Below are positions 1 through 10,200 of a DNA stretch of 53,464 nucleotides, in pieces. Made by a program: the position numbers and the translations under genes. Under the pieces are notes generated by a model. The model saw only the letters and a list, made by a program, of their open reading frames with translations. It was not told where the DNA came from and ran no database searches. The stretch is from assembly GCA_009840115.1 (NCBI GenBank), contig VXOJ01000046.1:1-53464 (forward strand). Reading direction: 5' to 3'. Positions within the stretch are counted from its first letter, which is position 1. Every line of letters begins with the position of its first letter. The stretch comes from Gemmatimonadales bacterium. GTDB lineage: Bacteria > Gemmatimonadota > Gemmatimonadetes > Palauibacterales > Palauibacteraceae.

Positions 1-1573
<1,573 letters not shown>

Positions 1574-1722
1574 CGGACGGTATATTCCCCTCTCGGCACC
1601 ACGACTTCGGTACTTGCTACCCCCCAGGCCCCTCCGCCGCACCCCGGCGTCGCTCCGGAAGCAGGACCGGACAACACGCGGATAATGGTACCGAACCCGA
1701 TGTTCGGTGTCGAGATCGACGG

Positions 1723-1744
1723 GCGGTCCCGGCTCGCGGACCGC
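1723..1744 (-). terminator. Hairpin downstream of guaB
   Basis: GCGGTCC and GGACCGC pair as a perfect 7-bp stem around an 8-nt loop, 7 bp past the guaB stop. No T-tract follows, so it may be a Rho-type or processing hairpin rather than a classical intrinsic terminator. A second small inverted repeat (CCGAAC...GTTCGG, 1691-1707) lies between it and the mltD start. Confidence 0.5.
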
Positions 1745-1750
1745 GGGCTG

Positions 1751-3217
1751 CTAAACGTGGTAGTTGGGGGCTTCGCGCGTGATCACGACATCGTGCGGAT
1801 GGGACTCGCGAAGTCCGCCGGAAGTGATGCGGAGGAAGCGGGCATCCCGGCGAAGTTCGTCGATGGTGGCGGCGCCGCAATAACCCATGCCGCTGCGAAG
1901 ACCGCCGACGAGCTGGAACACGGTGTCCGACACCGGTCCCTTGTAGGGCACCCGGCCCTCGATCCCCTCGGGGACCAGTTTCTGGGCGGCCGATCCCTCC
2001 TGGAAGTACCGGTCCGCCGAGCCCGCCTGCATGGCCGCAAGCGAGCCCATGCCGCGGATGACCTTGAACCGCCGGCCTTCGAGGAGGAAGGTCTCCCCGG
2101 GACTCTCGTCGGTGCCCGCGAACATCGACCCGAGCATGCACGTCTCCGCCCCCGCCGCGATCGCCTTCACGAGGTCGCCGGAATACTTGATGCCGCCGTC
2201 CCCGATCACCGGCACGCGGCCCTCCGCCCCCGCCACGCTGTCCTCGATCGCCGTGACCTGCGGCACGCCGACACCCGTGACGACGCGCGTCGTGCAGATG
2301 GATCCCGGCCCCACGCCGACCTTGACCGCATCCACGCCCCGCTCGACGAGCGCCGCCGCCCCTTCACGGGTCGCGACATTGCCGGCAATGAGGTCGATGT
2401 CGGGCAGCGCCTCCCGGACCCGCGAGACGGCTTCGAGCACGCCCTCCGAGTGTCCGTGCGCGGTGTCGACGACGATGACGTCCACTCCGGCCTCCGCGAG
2501 TGCCCGCGCCCGCCCGAGTTCGTTCCGGCTCGCCCCGACGGCCGCCCCCACCCGGAGCCGTCCGTGGCCATCCTTCGTCGCGTTGGGAAACTGCCGCCGC
2601 TTGAAGATGTCCTTGACCGTGATGAGCCCGGCGAGCCGCCCATCCTCTCCCACGACGGGGAGCTTTTCGATCTTGTGGCGGCGGAGAATCTCCTCGGCCT
2701 CCTCGAGTGAGGTCCCGGCGGGCGCGGTCACGAGGTTCTCGCTCGTCATCACGTCCCGCACCGGCCGCGAGAGGTCCGTCTCGAACACGAGGTCGCGGTT
2801 GGTGAGAATTCCGACGAGCGCGCCATCATCGCCCACGATCGGGACCCCGCTGATCGAGAAGTCGCTCATTCGCCGGCGGGCCTCGGCCAGCGTGGCGTCG
2901 GGTCCGAGCGTGACGGGGTTGAGGATCATCCCGCTCTCGGACCGTTTCACCCGGTCGACCTGCTGGGCCTGGGCTTCGATCGACATGTTCTTGTGGATGA
3001 TGCCGATCCCGCCCTCGCGCGCGAGAGCGATCGCCATGCGGTACTCCGTCACCGTGTCCATGGCCGCGGAAAGCAGCGGAATCTGGAGTCGGATGCGTCG
3101 GGTCAGGCGGGTGGAGACATCGACATCCGCCGGATGGACGAGCGCGTGCCCGGGTGCGAGCAGAACGTCGTCAAAGGTGAGCGCTTCGCGGCTGGAGCGC
3201 GGCACGGGAGCTTCCAT
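1751..3217 (-). CDS. guaB: Inosine-5'-monophosphate dehydrogenase
   Basis: Oxidises IMP to XMP with NAD, the committed step to guanine nucleotides in the cytoplasm. The 488-residue length is usual for bacterial IMPDH. The N-terminal strand ([11 protein letters not shown], 13-23) and [12 protein letters not shown] (47-58) match the barrel. Two CBS domains are inserted at about 95-205 ([12 protein letters not shown]..., [13 protein letters not shown]...). The catalytic loop GPGSICTTR places the nucleophilic Cys at 308, and the flap-side segment [11 protein letters not shown] is near the C-terminus. No strong Shine-Dalgarno sequence is visible before the ATG. The gene is followed by a hairpin and then mltD on the same strand. 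Confidence 0.97.
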   Translation of the reverse strand: MEAPVPRSSREALTFDDVLLAPGHALVHPADVDVSTRLTRRIRLQIPLLSAAMDTVTEYRMAIALAREGGIGIIHKNMSIEAQAQQVDRVKRSESGMILNPVTLGPDATLAEARRRMSDFSISGVPIVGDDGALVGILTNRDLVFETDLSRPVRDVMTSENLVTAPAGTSLEEAEEILRRHKIEKLPVVGEDGRLAGLITVKDIFKRRQFPNATKDGHGRLRVGAAVGASRNELGRARALAEAGVDVIVVDTAHGHSEGVLEAVSRVREALPDIDLIAGNVATREGAAALVERGVDAVKVGVGPGSICTTRVVTGVGVPQVTAIEDSVAGAEGRVPVIGDGGIKYSGDLVKAIAAGAETCMLGSMFAGTDESPGETFLLEGRRFKVIRGMGSLAAMQAGSADRYFQEGSAAQKLVPEGIEGRVPYKGPVSDTVFQLVGGLRSGMGYCGAATIDELRRDARFLRITSGGLRESHPHDVVITREAPNYHV

Positions 3218-3291
3218 GCGCCATCGTAGGCGACGGCCCGCGCGGCGTCAAACGAGTCGGCGGCACCTTCGACCGCCGCCGCGGCGCACGG

Positions 3292-3669
3292 CTACGGATC
3301 GACGACGATCTCGCGCGTCTCGGGGGGCGGACGATCCTGTTTGGGCTCCGGCTCGGGGTTGCCCGCTTCGAGTTCGGCGAGGAATCCACGCCCGGCTTCG
3401 CGGAACGAGTCGATCACGCGGTCGGCCGCGCCGAGCACCTTCATCGTTCCCTTGACCGCGGTCGTCGAGGCCCGCGTCCTCCGCAGTCCCCGGTGGACGG
3501 ATTCGGCGAAGTGCTGAAACGGATCCGCGCCGGACGCCGGCCGGGACGCGTACTTCGACGCGAGATAGTCGATGAAATCGACGACCTCGTACTGCTTGTC
3601 CTCCGGGAGAGCCTGGAGCTTCCTCCAGATCTTCTTCCTCAGGATCTCGTTCATGCCTTCTTCGGCCAT
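3292..3669 (-). CDS. Small DUF2281-like protein of unknown function
   Basis: The start at 3669 is chosen because GGAAAGG lies 4 nt upstream; a longer reading from 3732 has no such signal. The 125-residue product begins MAEEGMNEILRKKIWRKL and continues LPEDKQYEVVDFIDYLASKY. This resembles the short helical 'LP-E-x-EV-DFI-YL' segment of DUF2281 proteins, which are often antitoxin-like. The rest is charged, and the tail is proline-rich and ends EIVVDP. It sits 74 bp upstream of guaB on the same strand and is divergent from the epimerase gene. No partner toxin is visible. Function is unknown. Confidence 0.75.
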   Translation of the reverse strand: MAEEGMNEILRKKIWRKLQALPEDKQYEVVDFIDYLASKYASRPASGADPFQHFAESVHRGLRRTRASTTAVKGTMKVLGAADRVIDSFREAGRGFLAELEAGNPEPEPKQDRPPPETREIVVDP

Positions 3670-3828
3670 GGCGCCTTTCCGACTCCGTGGTCGCCCGCAC
3701 CCGCCTCGCGTTCCTTCGCCGGTCCCCCTCATACTCCGCCCGACAGGGGGCGGGTTTCAAGTACGTAGCGGGCGCGACGCGGGGGCAACGACGGGAGGGG
3801 TTCCGCGCTGCGCCGCCCGAAGCATAAC

Positions 3829-4857
3829 ATGTTGCGCGTGAAAACCGCCTATGATCTCGCCTGCGAAGAACTCGCGGCGGCCCCGCGACGGTGGCTGGTC
3901 ACGGGGGGCGCCGGCTTCATCGGATCCCACCTCGTCGAGCGGCTCCTGACGCTCGGACAGGAGGTCGTGGCGCTCGACGACCTCTCGACCGGACACCGCC
4001 GCAACATCGACGACGCCGTGGCGTCCGCGGGCGCCCCCGCGGACCGCTGCCGGTTCGTGGAGCGGGACGTCGTGGAGGCGGGCGTCGCCGTCGACGCGTG
4101 CCGCGATGTCGACATCGTGCTGCACCAGGCCGCGCTGGGTTCGGTGCCCCGGTCGGTCAAGGAGCCGCGGGAGGCGTATGCGCGCAATGTCGAGGGGTTC
4201 ATCAACGTGCTGGACGCGGCGCGCGACGCCGGCGTCTCCCGCCTCGTCTACGCCTCCTCGAGTTCGGTGTACGGGGACTCGCCCTCCCTTCCGAAGGTGG
4301 AAGCCCGCATCGGAAACCCGGCCTCCCCGTACGCGGCCACGAAGCGCGTCAACGAGCTGTACGCGGAGATGTACCGCCGCAGCTACAACCTCCAGGTTGT
4401 CGGCCTCCGCTATTTCAACGTCTTCGGCAAGAGGCAGGATCCCGACGGACCGTACGCCGCCGTCATACCGCGCTGGACCCGGCGGATGCTGGCCGGAAAG
4501 CGGTGCCGGATCTATGGGGACGGGAAGACGACCCGGGATTACTGCTACGTCGACAACGTGGTGCAGGCGAACCTGCTCGCCGCCACGACGGGGGCGGAGA
4601 CGGCGCTCGGCGTCTACAACGTCGCCGCGGGAGATCCGACGACGCTGAACGAGCTGTTCGCCCTCATCCGGTCGGGGCTCGCGGAGAAGCGGCCGGATGT
4701 GAGAAGCGCGACACCCGTGTACGAGGGCTTCCGGACGGGTGACGTACGGCATTCCTATGCGGATGTCTCGAAAGCCCGGGAACGGCTGGGATACGAACCG
4801 CGCTGGACGCTCCTCGAAGGCCTTCGGTCCACGCTCGACTGGTACGCCGCCCTCTGA
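3829..4857 (+). CDS. NAD-dependent UDP-N-acetylglucosamine/UDP-glucose 4-epimerase (WbpP/TviC-like)
   Basis: An extended short-chain dehydrogenase that interconverts UDP-hexose epimers for surface polysaccharide synthesis. The Rossmann motif TGGAGFIGSH is at 25-34, the substrate serine region YASSSSVYGDSP at about 141-152, and the catalytic YxxxK at 168-172 (YAATK). The stretch HQAALGSVPRSV (99-110) is typical of the WbpP/TviC group, which prefers N-acetylated sugars. At 342 residues it is full length. No clear ribosome binding site precedes the ATG at 3829; a GTG at 3838 is an alternative start. It stands alone among metabolic genes, with the phosphopantetheinyl transferase 60 bp downstream, so the polysaccharide it serves cannot be named. 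Confidence 0.9.
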   Translation: MLRVKTAYDLACEELAAAPRRWLVTGGAGFIGSHLVERLLTLGQEVVALDDLSTGHRRNIDDAVASAGAPADRCRFVERDVVEAGVAVDACRDVDIVLHQAALGSVPRSVKEPREAYARNVEGFINVLDAARDAGVSRLVYASSSSVYGDSPSLPKVEARIGNPASPYAATKRVNELYAEMYRRSYNLQVVGLRYFNVFGKRQDPDGPYAAVIPRWTRRMLAGKRCRIYGDGKTTRDYCYVDNVVQANLLAATTGAETALGVYNVAAGDPTTLNELFALIRSGLAEKRPDVRSATPVYEGFRTGDVRHSYADVSKARERLGYEPRWTLLEGLRSTLDWYAAL

Positions 4858-4916
4858 ACGGCGGGGACTGGCCTGCGCGCGCCCGTCCTCCGGGGTTACC
4901 GGGGTCCGGCCTTCAC

Positions 4917-5567
4917 GTGTGGAGAATCGACCTCTCCGCCCGGGGCGGGGCCGACGACCTCGCCCTCCTGAGTCCGGACGAGCGGGCCCGGGCCGAACGG
5001 CTCGTCAACGCGAAGGCGCGCGCCCGGTTCCGTAGCGCCCGCGTCGCACTGCGGCGTCTCCTCTCCGGGTACCTGCGCGTCCCGCCCGGCGAGCTGGCGC
5101 TGGAGTACGGAGAGCACGGAAAGCCCCGGCTGGTGTCGGCACGAGGGGACGAGGGGGCCGGCGAGGCTCTCCCGTTCTTCTTCAATCTCAGCCACTCGGG
5201 CGGACTCGCGCTCTGCGCCGTGGGCCAGTTCGGCGAGATCGGCGTCGACATCGAACGCATCCGGCCGCTCAGCTACCCGGGGCCTCTCGCCCGCGACCAT
5301 CTCTCCCCCGAAGAATGGCGCCTCCGGTCCGACTGGGAGACGGCGGCGGCCCGGCCGGAGTTCTTCCGGATCTGGGCCCGAAAGGAGTCGATCCTCAAGG
5401 CGGCCGGACTCGGCCTGTCGCGTCCGCTGGGCCGCGTGGACACGATTCGCGGAGAGCTCGACGGGCGTTCCTGGTGGCTGATGGACCTCTTCCCCGGGGA
5501 GGGCTTCACGGGCGCCGTGGCGTGCTCCCGGAGGCCGAAATCCGTCCGGCAATGGAGTTGGCCCTAG
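4917..5567 (+). CDS. 4'-phosphopantetheinyl transferase, Sfp type
   Basis: Transfers the phosphopantetheine arm of CoA to carrier proteins of fatty acid, polyketide or non-ribosomal peptide synthesis. The 216-residue product has the family motifs in order: FNLSHSGGLALCAV (89-102), GVDIERI (109-115, Mg2+-binding Asp/Glu) and FFRIWARKESILKAAG (149-164), with the WxRKES form of the WxxKEA motif. It starts with GTG at 4917, 60 bp after the epimerase stop. No synthase cluster is in the window, so it may activate the housekeeping carrier protein. Confidence 0.92.
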   Translation: MWRIDLSARGGADDLALLSPDERARAERLVNAKARARFRSARVALRRLLSGYLRVPPGELALEYGEHGKPRLVSARGDEGAGEALPFFFNLSHSGGLALCAVGQFGEIGVDIERIRPLSYPGPLARDHLSPEEWRLRSDWETAAARPEFFRIWARKESILKAAGLGLSRPLGRVDTIRGELDGRSWWLMDLFPGEGFTGAVACSRRPKSVRQWSWP

Positions 5568-5620
5568 CGGTCCGTCGCACCGTGGCGCGACCCCCCAGGG
5601 TCCGGCGGTGGTGGGCACAG

Positions 5621-5640
5621 GGGTTTTGCCACGGGCTGCA
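5621..5640 (+). repeat. Dispersed intergenic motif, copy A
   Basis: GGGTTTTGCCACGGGCTGCA lies in the 202-bp space between the transferase gene and glnA. Nearly identical sequences occur at 38554-38578 and 42978-43000, with looser relatives at about 39370-39385 and 41879-41902. The rest of this space holds the glnA leader, with GGAGG 8 nt before the ATG. Confidence 0.6.
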
Positions 5641-5769
5641 AGGTTGACGATGGCCGATCCGCTCCCCATAGTGCCTCGCGACATTGCGGGTCGTGCCCGA
5701 CCGCCAGCCGCGGAACCGAACGTACGAACCCCCCCTTAGTACGCCCCCAAGTGACCCGGAGGTCGCGCC

Positions 5770-7170
5770 ATGTCCGACGCCGTTTTTGCGGCACCCAGTG
5801 AACACCCCTCGCACATTCGATACGACGACTACGGGAGCATCGTCGCCTCGGGCGACCGGGACGCGATCCTGAAGCTCTGCGAGGATCTGAACGTCCGCTT
5901 CCTTCGTCTCATCTTCATCGACATCAACGGCTTCGCGAAGAATGTCGAGGTCCCGACCAGCAAGCTCGAAGACGGGTTCGACGCGAAGGTCATGTTCGAC
6001 GGCTCGTCGATCGCGGGCTACGTGCGCATCGAAGAAAGCGACATGCTCCTCAGGCCGGATCTGGACACGTTCCGGATCTTCCCGTGGGGGAACCCCGACG
6101 CCCGCGTGGGCCAGATGTACTGCGACGTCCGGCGCCCCTACAACAAGCCGTTCGGCGGCTGCCCGCGCGCGGCGCTGAAGCGCGTCGTCGCCAGGGCCGA
6201 AGCGATGGGCTACACGATGTACTCCGCCGTCGAGGCCGAGTTCTTCCTCTTCAACACGAACGATGACGGCAGCTGCAATTTCGTCACCCACGACAATGGC
6301 GGGTACTTCGACCTCACGCCGTCGGACCTCGCCGAGCGCGCGCGGCGCGAGATGGTCACCGGCATGGAGGCAATGGGGCTCGATATCGAGGCCGCGCACC
6401 ACGAAGTCGCCGAGGGCCAGCACGAGATCGACTTCAAGTACGGCGAGGCGCTGCGGACCGCGGACGACCTCATGACCTTCAAGTTCATCGTCCGCAACAT
6501 CGCGCATGCGCACGGGCTCCACGCAACGTTCATGCCGAAGCCCATCTTCGGCGCGAACGGCTCGGGCATGCACACGCACCAGTCGCTGTTCAAGGATGGG
6601 AAGAACATCTTCCACGACCCGGACGCCGACTACCAGCTGGCGGAGGTCATGCTCCACTACATCGGCGGCCTCAAGAAGCACGCGCGGGCCATCGCCGCGG
6701 TCACCAACCCGATCGTGAACAGCTACAAGCGGCTCGTTCCGGGCTACGAGGCGCCGATCTCCATCGCGTGGTCGCAGCGGAACCGCTCGCCGATGATCCG
6801 CATCCCGGAGCAGCGGGGCGTCGGAACGCGGCTCGAGTTCCGCATGCCCGACCCGTCCTGCAACGGCTACCTGGCGACGGCCGTCCAGCTCGCCGCCGGC
6901 CTCGACGGCATCGAGAACAAGATCGATCCCGGCCCGCCGCTCGACACGAACGTGTGGAAGCTGTCCGCCGAGGAGCGGGCGAGGATCGGGCTCGAGGTGC
7001 TGCCCGCGAACCTCGGCGAGGCCGTCGAGGAACTCGAGGCGAACGAAGTGATGAAGGACGCGCTCGGCGATCACATCTTCGAGCAGTTCGTGAGCCGCAA
7101 GAAGGCCGAGTGGAGCGACTACGTGGCGTCCGTCTCCGAGTGGGAGCTCGAGCAGTACGTCAACTACTAG
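5770..7170 (+). CDS. glnA: Glutamine synthetase, type I-alpha
   Basis: Condenses glutamate and ammonia to glutamine using ATP; works as a cytoplasmic dodecamer. The 466-residue product carries FDGSSIAGYVRI (beta-grasp end), the metal-binding segment EAEFFLF, the ammonia/glutamate site NGSGMHTHQSLF and the ATP-site motif NRSPMIRIP. The C-terminal part lacks the roughly 25-residue insert and adenylylation tyrosine region of GSI-beta enzymes. It therefore appears to be the alpha type, feedback-controlled rather than adenylylated. The start is supported by GGAGG at 5758-5762. It converges on the giant glutamate dehydrogenase, pairing ammonia assimilation with glutamate catabolism. Confidence 0.97.
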   Translation: MSDAVFAAPSEHPSHIRYDDYGSIVASGDRDAILKLCEDLNVRFLRLIFIDINGFAKNVEVPTSKLEDGFDAKVMFDGSSIAGYVRIEESDMLLRPDLDTFRIFPWGNPDARVGQMYCDVRRPYNKPFGGCPRAALKRVVARAEAMGYTMYSAVEAEFFLFNTNDDGSCNFVTHDNGGYFDLTPSDLAERARREMVTGMEAMGLDIEAAHHEVAEGQHEIDFKYGEALRTADDLMTFKFIVRNIAHAHGLHATFMPKPIFGANGSGMHTHQSLFKDGKNIFHDPDADYQLAEVMLHYIGGLKKHARAIAAVTNPIVNSYKRLVPGYEAPISIAWSQRNRSPMIRIPEQRGVGTRLEFRMPDPSCNGYLATAVQLAAGLDGIENKIDPGPPLDTNVWKLSAEERARIGLEVLPANLGEAVEELEANEVMKDALGDHIFEQFVSRKKAEWSDYVASVSEWELEQYVNY

Positions 7171-7196
7171 CAGTCGCCCACCCGAGGTAGACGCGC

Positions 7197-7220
7197 CGGG
7201 CAGCCACCCGCGGCTGCCCG
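7197..7220. terminator. Perfect hairpin between convergent glnA and glutamate dehydrogenase genes
   Basis: CGGGCAGCC (7197-7205) and GGCTGCCCG (7212-7220) form a perfect 9-bp stem with a 6-nt loop, 26 bp after the glnA stop and 6 bp from the stop of the opposing gene. The symmetry lets it serve both strands. There is no T-tract on either side. Confidence 0.75.
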
Positions 7221-7226
7221 ATCCGA

Positions 7227-10200
7227 TCAGCGATCCGGGGGTTCCAGGATCCCCGGGTCGCTGACGGCGTCCACGGCCACGACGAGCCCGGGGAGCCCCG
7301 CCCCGGCACTCCGGACGTCGGCGATCACATTCCGAATCCGGCTCAACCCCACCGCGTTCCGGCGCCGGAAGGATCGCATCGCCTCTTCCGTCGTCGACGC
7401 CTCGGCGCCGGCGATGATCTGCGCCGCCATGCGCGAACGCGCCAGCTCGAGTCGCGTGACGAGGATGCGCGCCGCCCGCTGATCCCACGGATCGTCCGCC
7501 GCCAGCGAGTAAACGCGGCTCCGCAACCACGGAAAGTCGATCTCCTCGGCGAGACCGAAGTACACGGCGCCGACCTCGCGCGTGCCGGCGCCCGTTTCCC
7601 GGATGAGGCTGGCGATCGGCAGGAGTTCGTCCACGTAGCGGAAGGTCGTGAGTCGCGCCGCGCCCTCCGGATCGAGCCCGTCCATCTCGTGCAGCGAGCA
7701 GGTGGACTCGAAACGTTCCAGCCGCTCGGCGGTGAGCAGTTCCGGCAGCGCCTCGCGGACGGCCCGCACCGGGTCGTGCAGCCACTCGATCGCCTCGCTG
7801 ATCGGCTCCGCGGGGTCGGTCCGCTCCAGGAGCCATCGCGTCGCGCGCGTGAGCGCGTCCGCCATCGCGAGGTAGCACTCGTTCTGCGCCCCGCTCCGCA
7901 TCTGCACGTCCGCGACGCGCAGCCGCTCGTACAGATCCTCGGCGTCCGCGATCCGTGACGCGACGTACCAGGTGCGGGCGACGGTCGCGGCGGCGCGGCC
8001 GGTCTCCTCCATGAGCCGGATGTGGCTCGTGGCGCCCATGCGGTCCACGTAGCGGTTCGTCAGCAGCATGCTCGAGATGTTCGGGCGCAGCCGGTGCGCC
8101 TCGAGGTCCGCCGTCTCGACCTCCTTCAGCGCCCCGAAGGGGAAGTAGTCCTCCACGAGTTCCATCATGGCCGGGTCGCGGGACACGCTGGATTCCGTGA
8201 GCGCGTGCTTGAGGTGGAGCTTCGAGTAGGCCATCACGGTGGCGAGTTCCGGCCTCGTGAGATGCGCCCCGACGTTCTCCCGCTCGATGAGTTCCTCCCC
8301 CGCCGGCAGGTATTCGAGGGCCGGATCCAGAATCCCCTCCCGCTCGAAGCGCTGGATCACCTCGCGGAAGGTCGCGGGCGCGCGCCGCGCGCGGATGTAG
8401 TCGAGGCTGATGGCAAGGCTCTGGCTGTACGTGTTGCGGAGCACTTTCCACGCGACCTCATCGGTGCACTCGCGGAGCAGATCGTTTCGCGCCTCGTAGT
8501 CGATCCCCCCGCGCGACAGCGGAGCGCCCAGCAGGATCTTGAGGTTCACCTCGTGGTCGGACATGTCGACGCCGGCGGAGTTGTCCACGGCATCGGTGTT
8601 GACGCTCCCCCCGCGCAGCGCGTATTCGACCCGCGCGCGCTGCGTGAAGCCGAGATTGCCGCCCTCCCCCACAACCCGCGCCTGAATGGCCGTCGCATCG
8701 ACCCGAGTGGGATCTCCGCTCGGGTCGCCGACATCGGCGTGGCGTTCCGAACTCGCCTTCACGTACGTGCCGATGCCGCCGTTCCAGAGGAGGTCGACCG
8801 GCGCCGACAGGATCGCGCGGATCAACTCGTTTCCGTTCATCTCCTCGCGATCGATGGCGAGGCGCTCGCGGATCTGCGGCGACAGGTGGATCTGCTTCTC
8901 CGTACGGTCGTAGACGCCGCCCCCCTCGCTCAGAAGGTCGGCGTCGTAGTCGGCCCACGACGAAGCCGGAAGCTCGAACAGCCGCTTCCGTTCCTCCCAC
9001 GACACCTGCGGGTCCGGGTCCGGATCGAGGAAGATATCGCGGTGATCGAAGGCGGCGACGAGCTGGATCTGCTTGCTGAGCAACATCCCGTTGCCGAACA
9101 CGTCGCCGCTCATGTCTCCGATGCCGACCGCCGTGAAGGGCTTGTTCTCGTAGTCGATGTCCGCTTCCCGGAAGTGGCGCTTCACGCACTCCCACGCGCC
9201 GCGGGCCGTGATCCCCTCCTTCTTGTGGTCGTACCCCTGCGATCCGCCGGAGGCGAAGGCGTCGTTGAGCCAGAAGCCCGCTTCCGCCGCGAGTTCGTTG
9301 GCCGTATCCGAGTTCTTCGCCGTCCCCTTGTCCGCGGCGACGACGAGGTACGGGTCGGGGCCGTCGTGGATCACCATCCCCCCGGGCCGCGTCACCTCGC
9401 CATCGACGACATCGTCCGACACTTCCAGCAGGCCGCGAATGAAGTCCCGGTAGCTGTCCAGCCCCGCCGCGAGCCGCGCCTCGCGATCCTCCGGCAGGCC
9501 CTTCACGATGAAGGCGCCCTTCGCGCCGCCCGGCACGATGACGGCGTTCTTCACCCGCTGCGTCTTCACGAGCCCGAGCACCTCCACCCGGAAGTCCCCG
9601 TAGCGGTCGCTCCACCGGATCCCGCCGCGCGCCACATCGTCCATGCGCAGGTGGGCGGCCTCGGTTCGAGGGCCGCGCAGATAGACCTCGTGCTTCGGCT
9701 TCGGCTTCGGAATGAAGTCGACGGAGCGGCTCGAGATCTTGAGCGCGAGAAGAGGCGAACGGCGCAACTCGCCCCGGTAGTGGTTCGTGCGCACGGTCGC
9801 GTGGACGAGTTCCATCATCCGCCGGAGCGTCCGGTCGTCCTCGATCCCGCGCACCGAAGCCAGCCCGCGCGTGAACTCGCGCTTCAGACGCCGCATCGCC
9901 GCGTCCGCCCCGTCCTGCGCCTCGGGATCGAAGCGCGCCTCGAAGGCCCGGAAGATGCAGCGCGCGATGCCGGGATACGCCGTGAGCGGAAACTGGCCGC
10001 CCGTGGGAGCGGCGACGGCGCCGATGCGGAACGTGTAGCCCGCGTAGGCCCGGAGGACCGACACTTCCCGCCATGTGAGACCGGCGGTCACGATGAGTTC
10101 GTTCAGCCGGTCATCTTCCGCCACCCCCGCCCGGATGGCCCGCAGCATGTCGCCGATCCGGTCCTGCGCCGCCGCGATGTCGAGGTCGCCGGCACGCCGC

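Noticed and set aside
5506..8451. 981-codon minus-strand frame through glnA
   Set aside because: Runs antisense to an unmistakable glutamine synthetase and has low-complexity Arg/Gly content.
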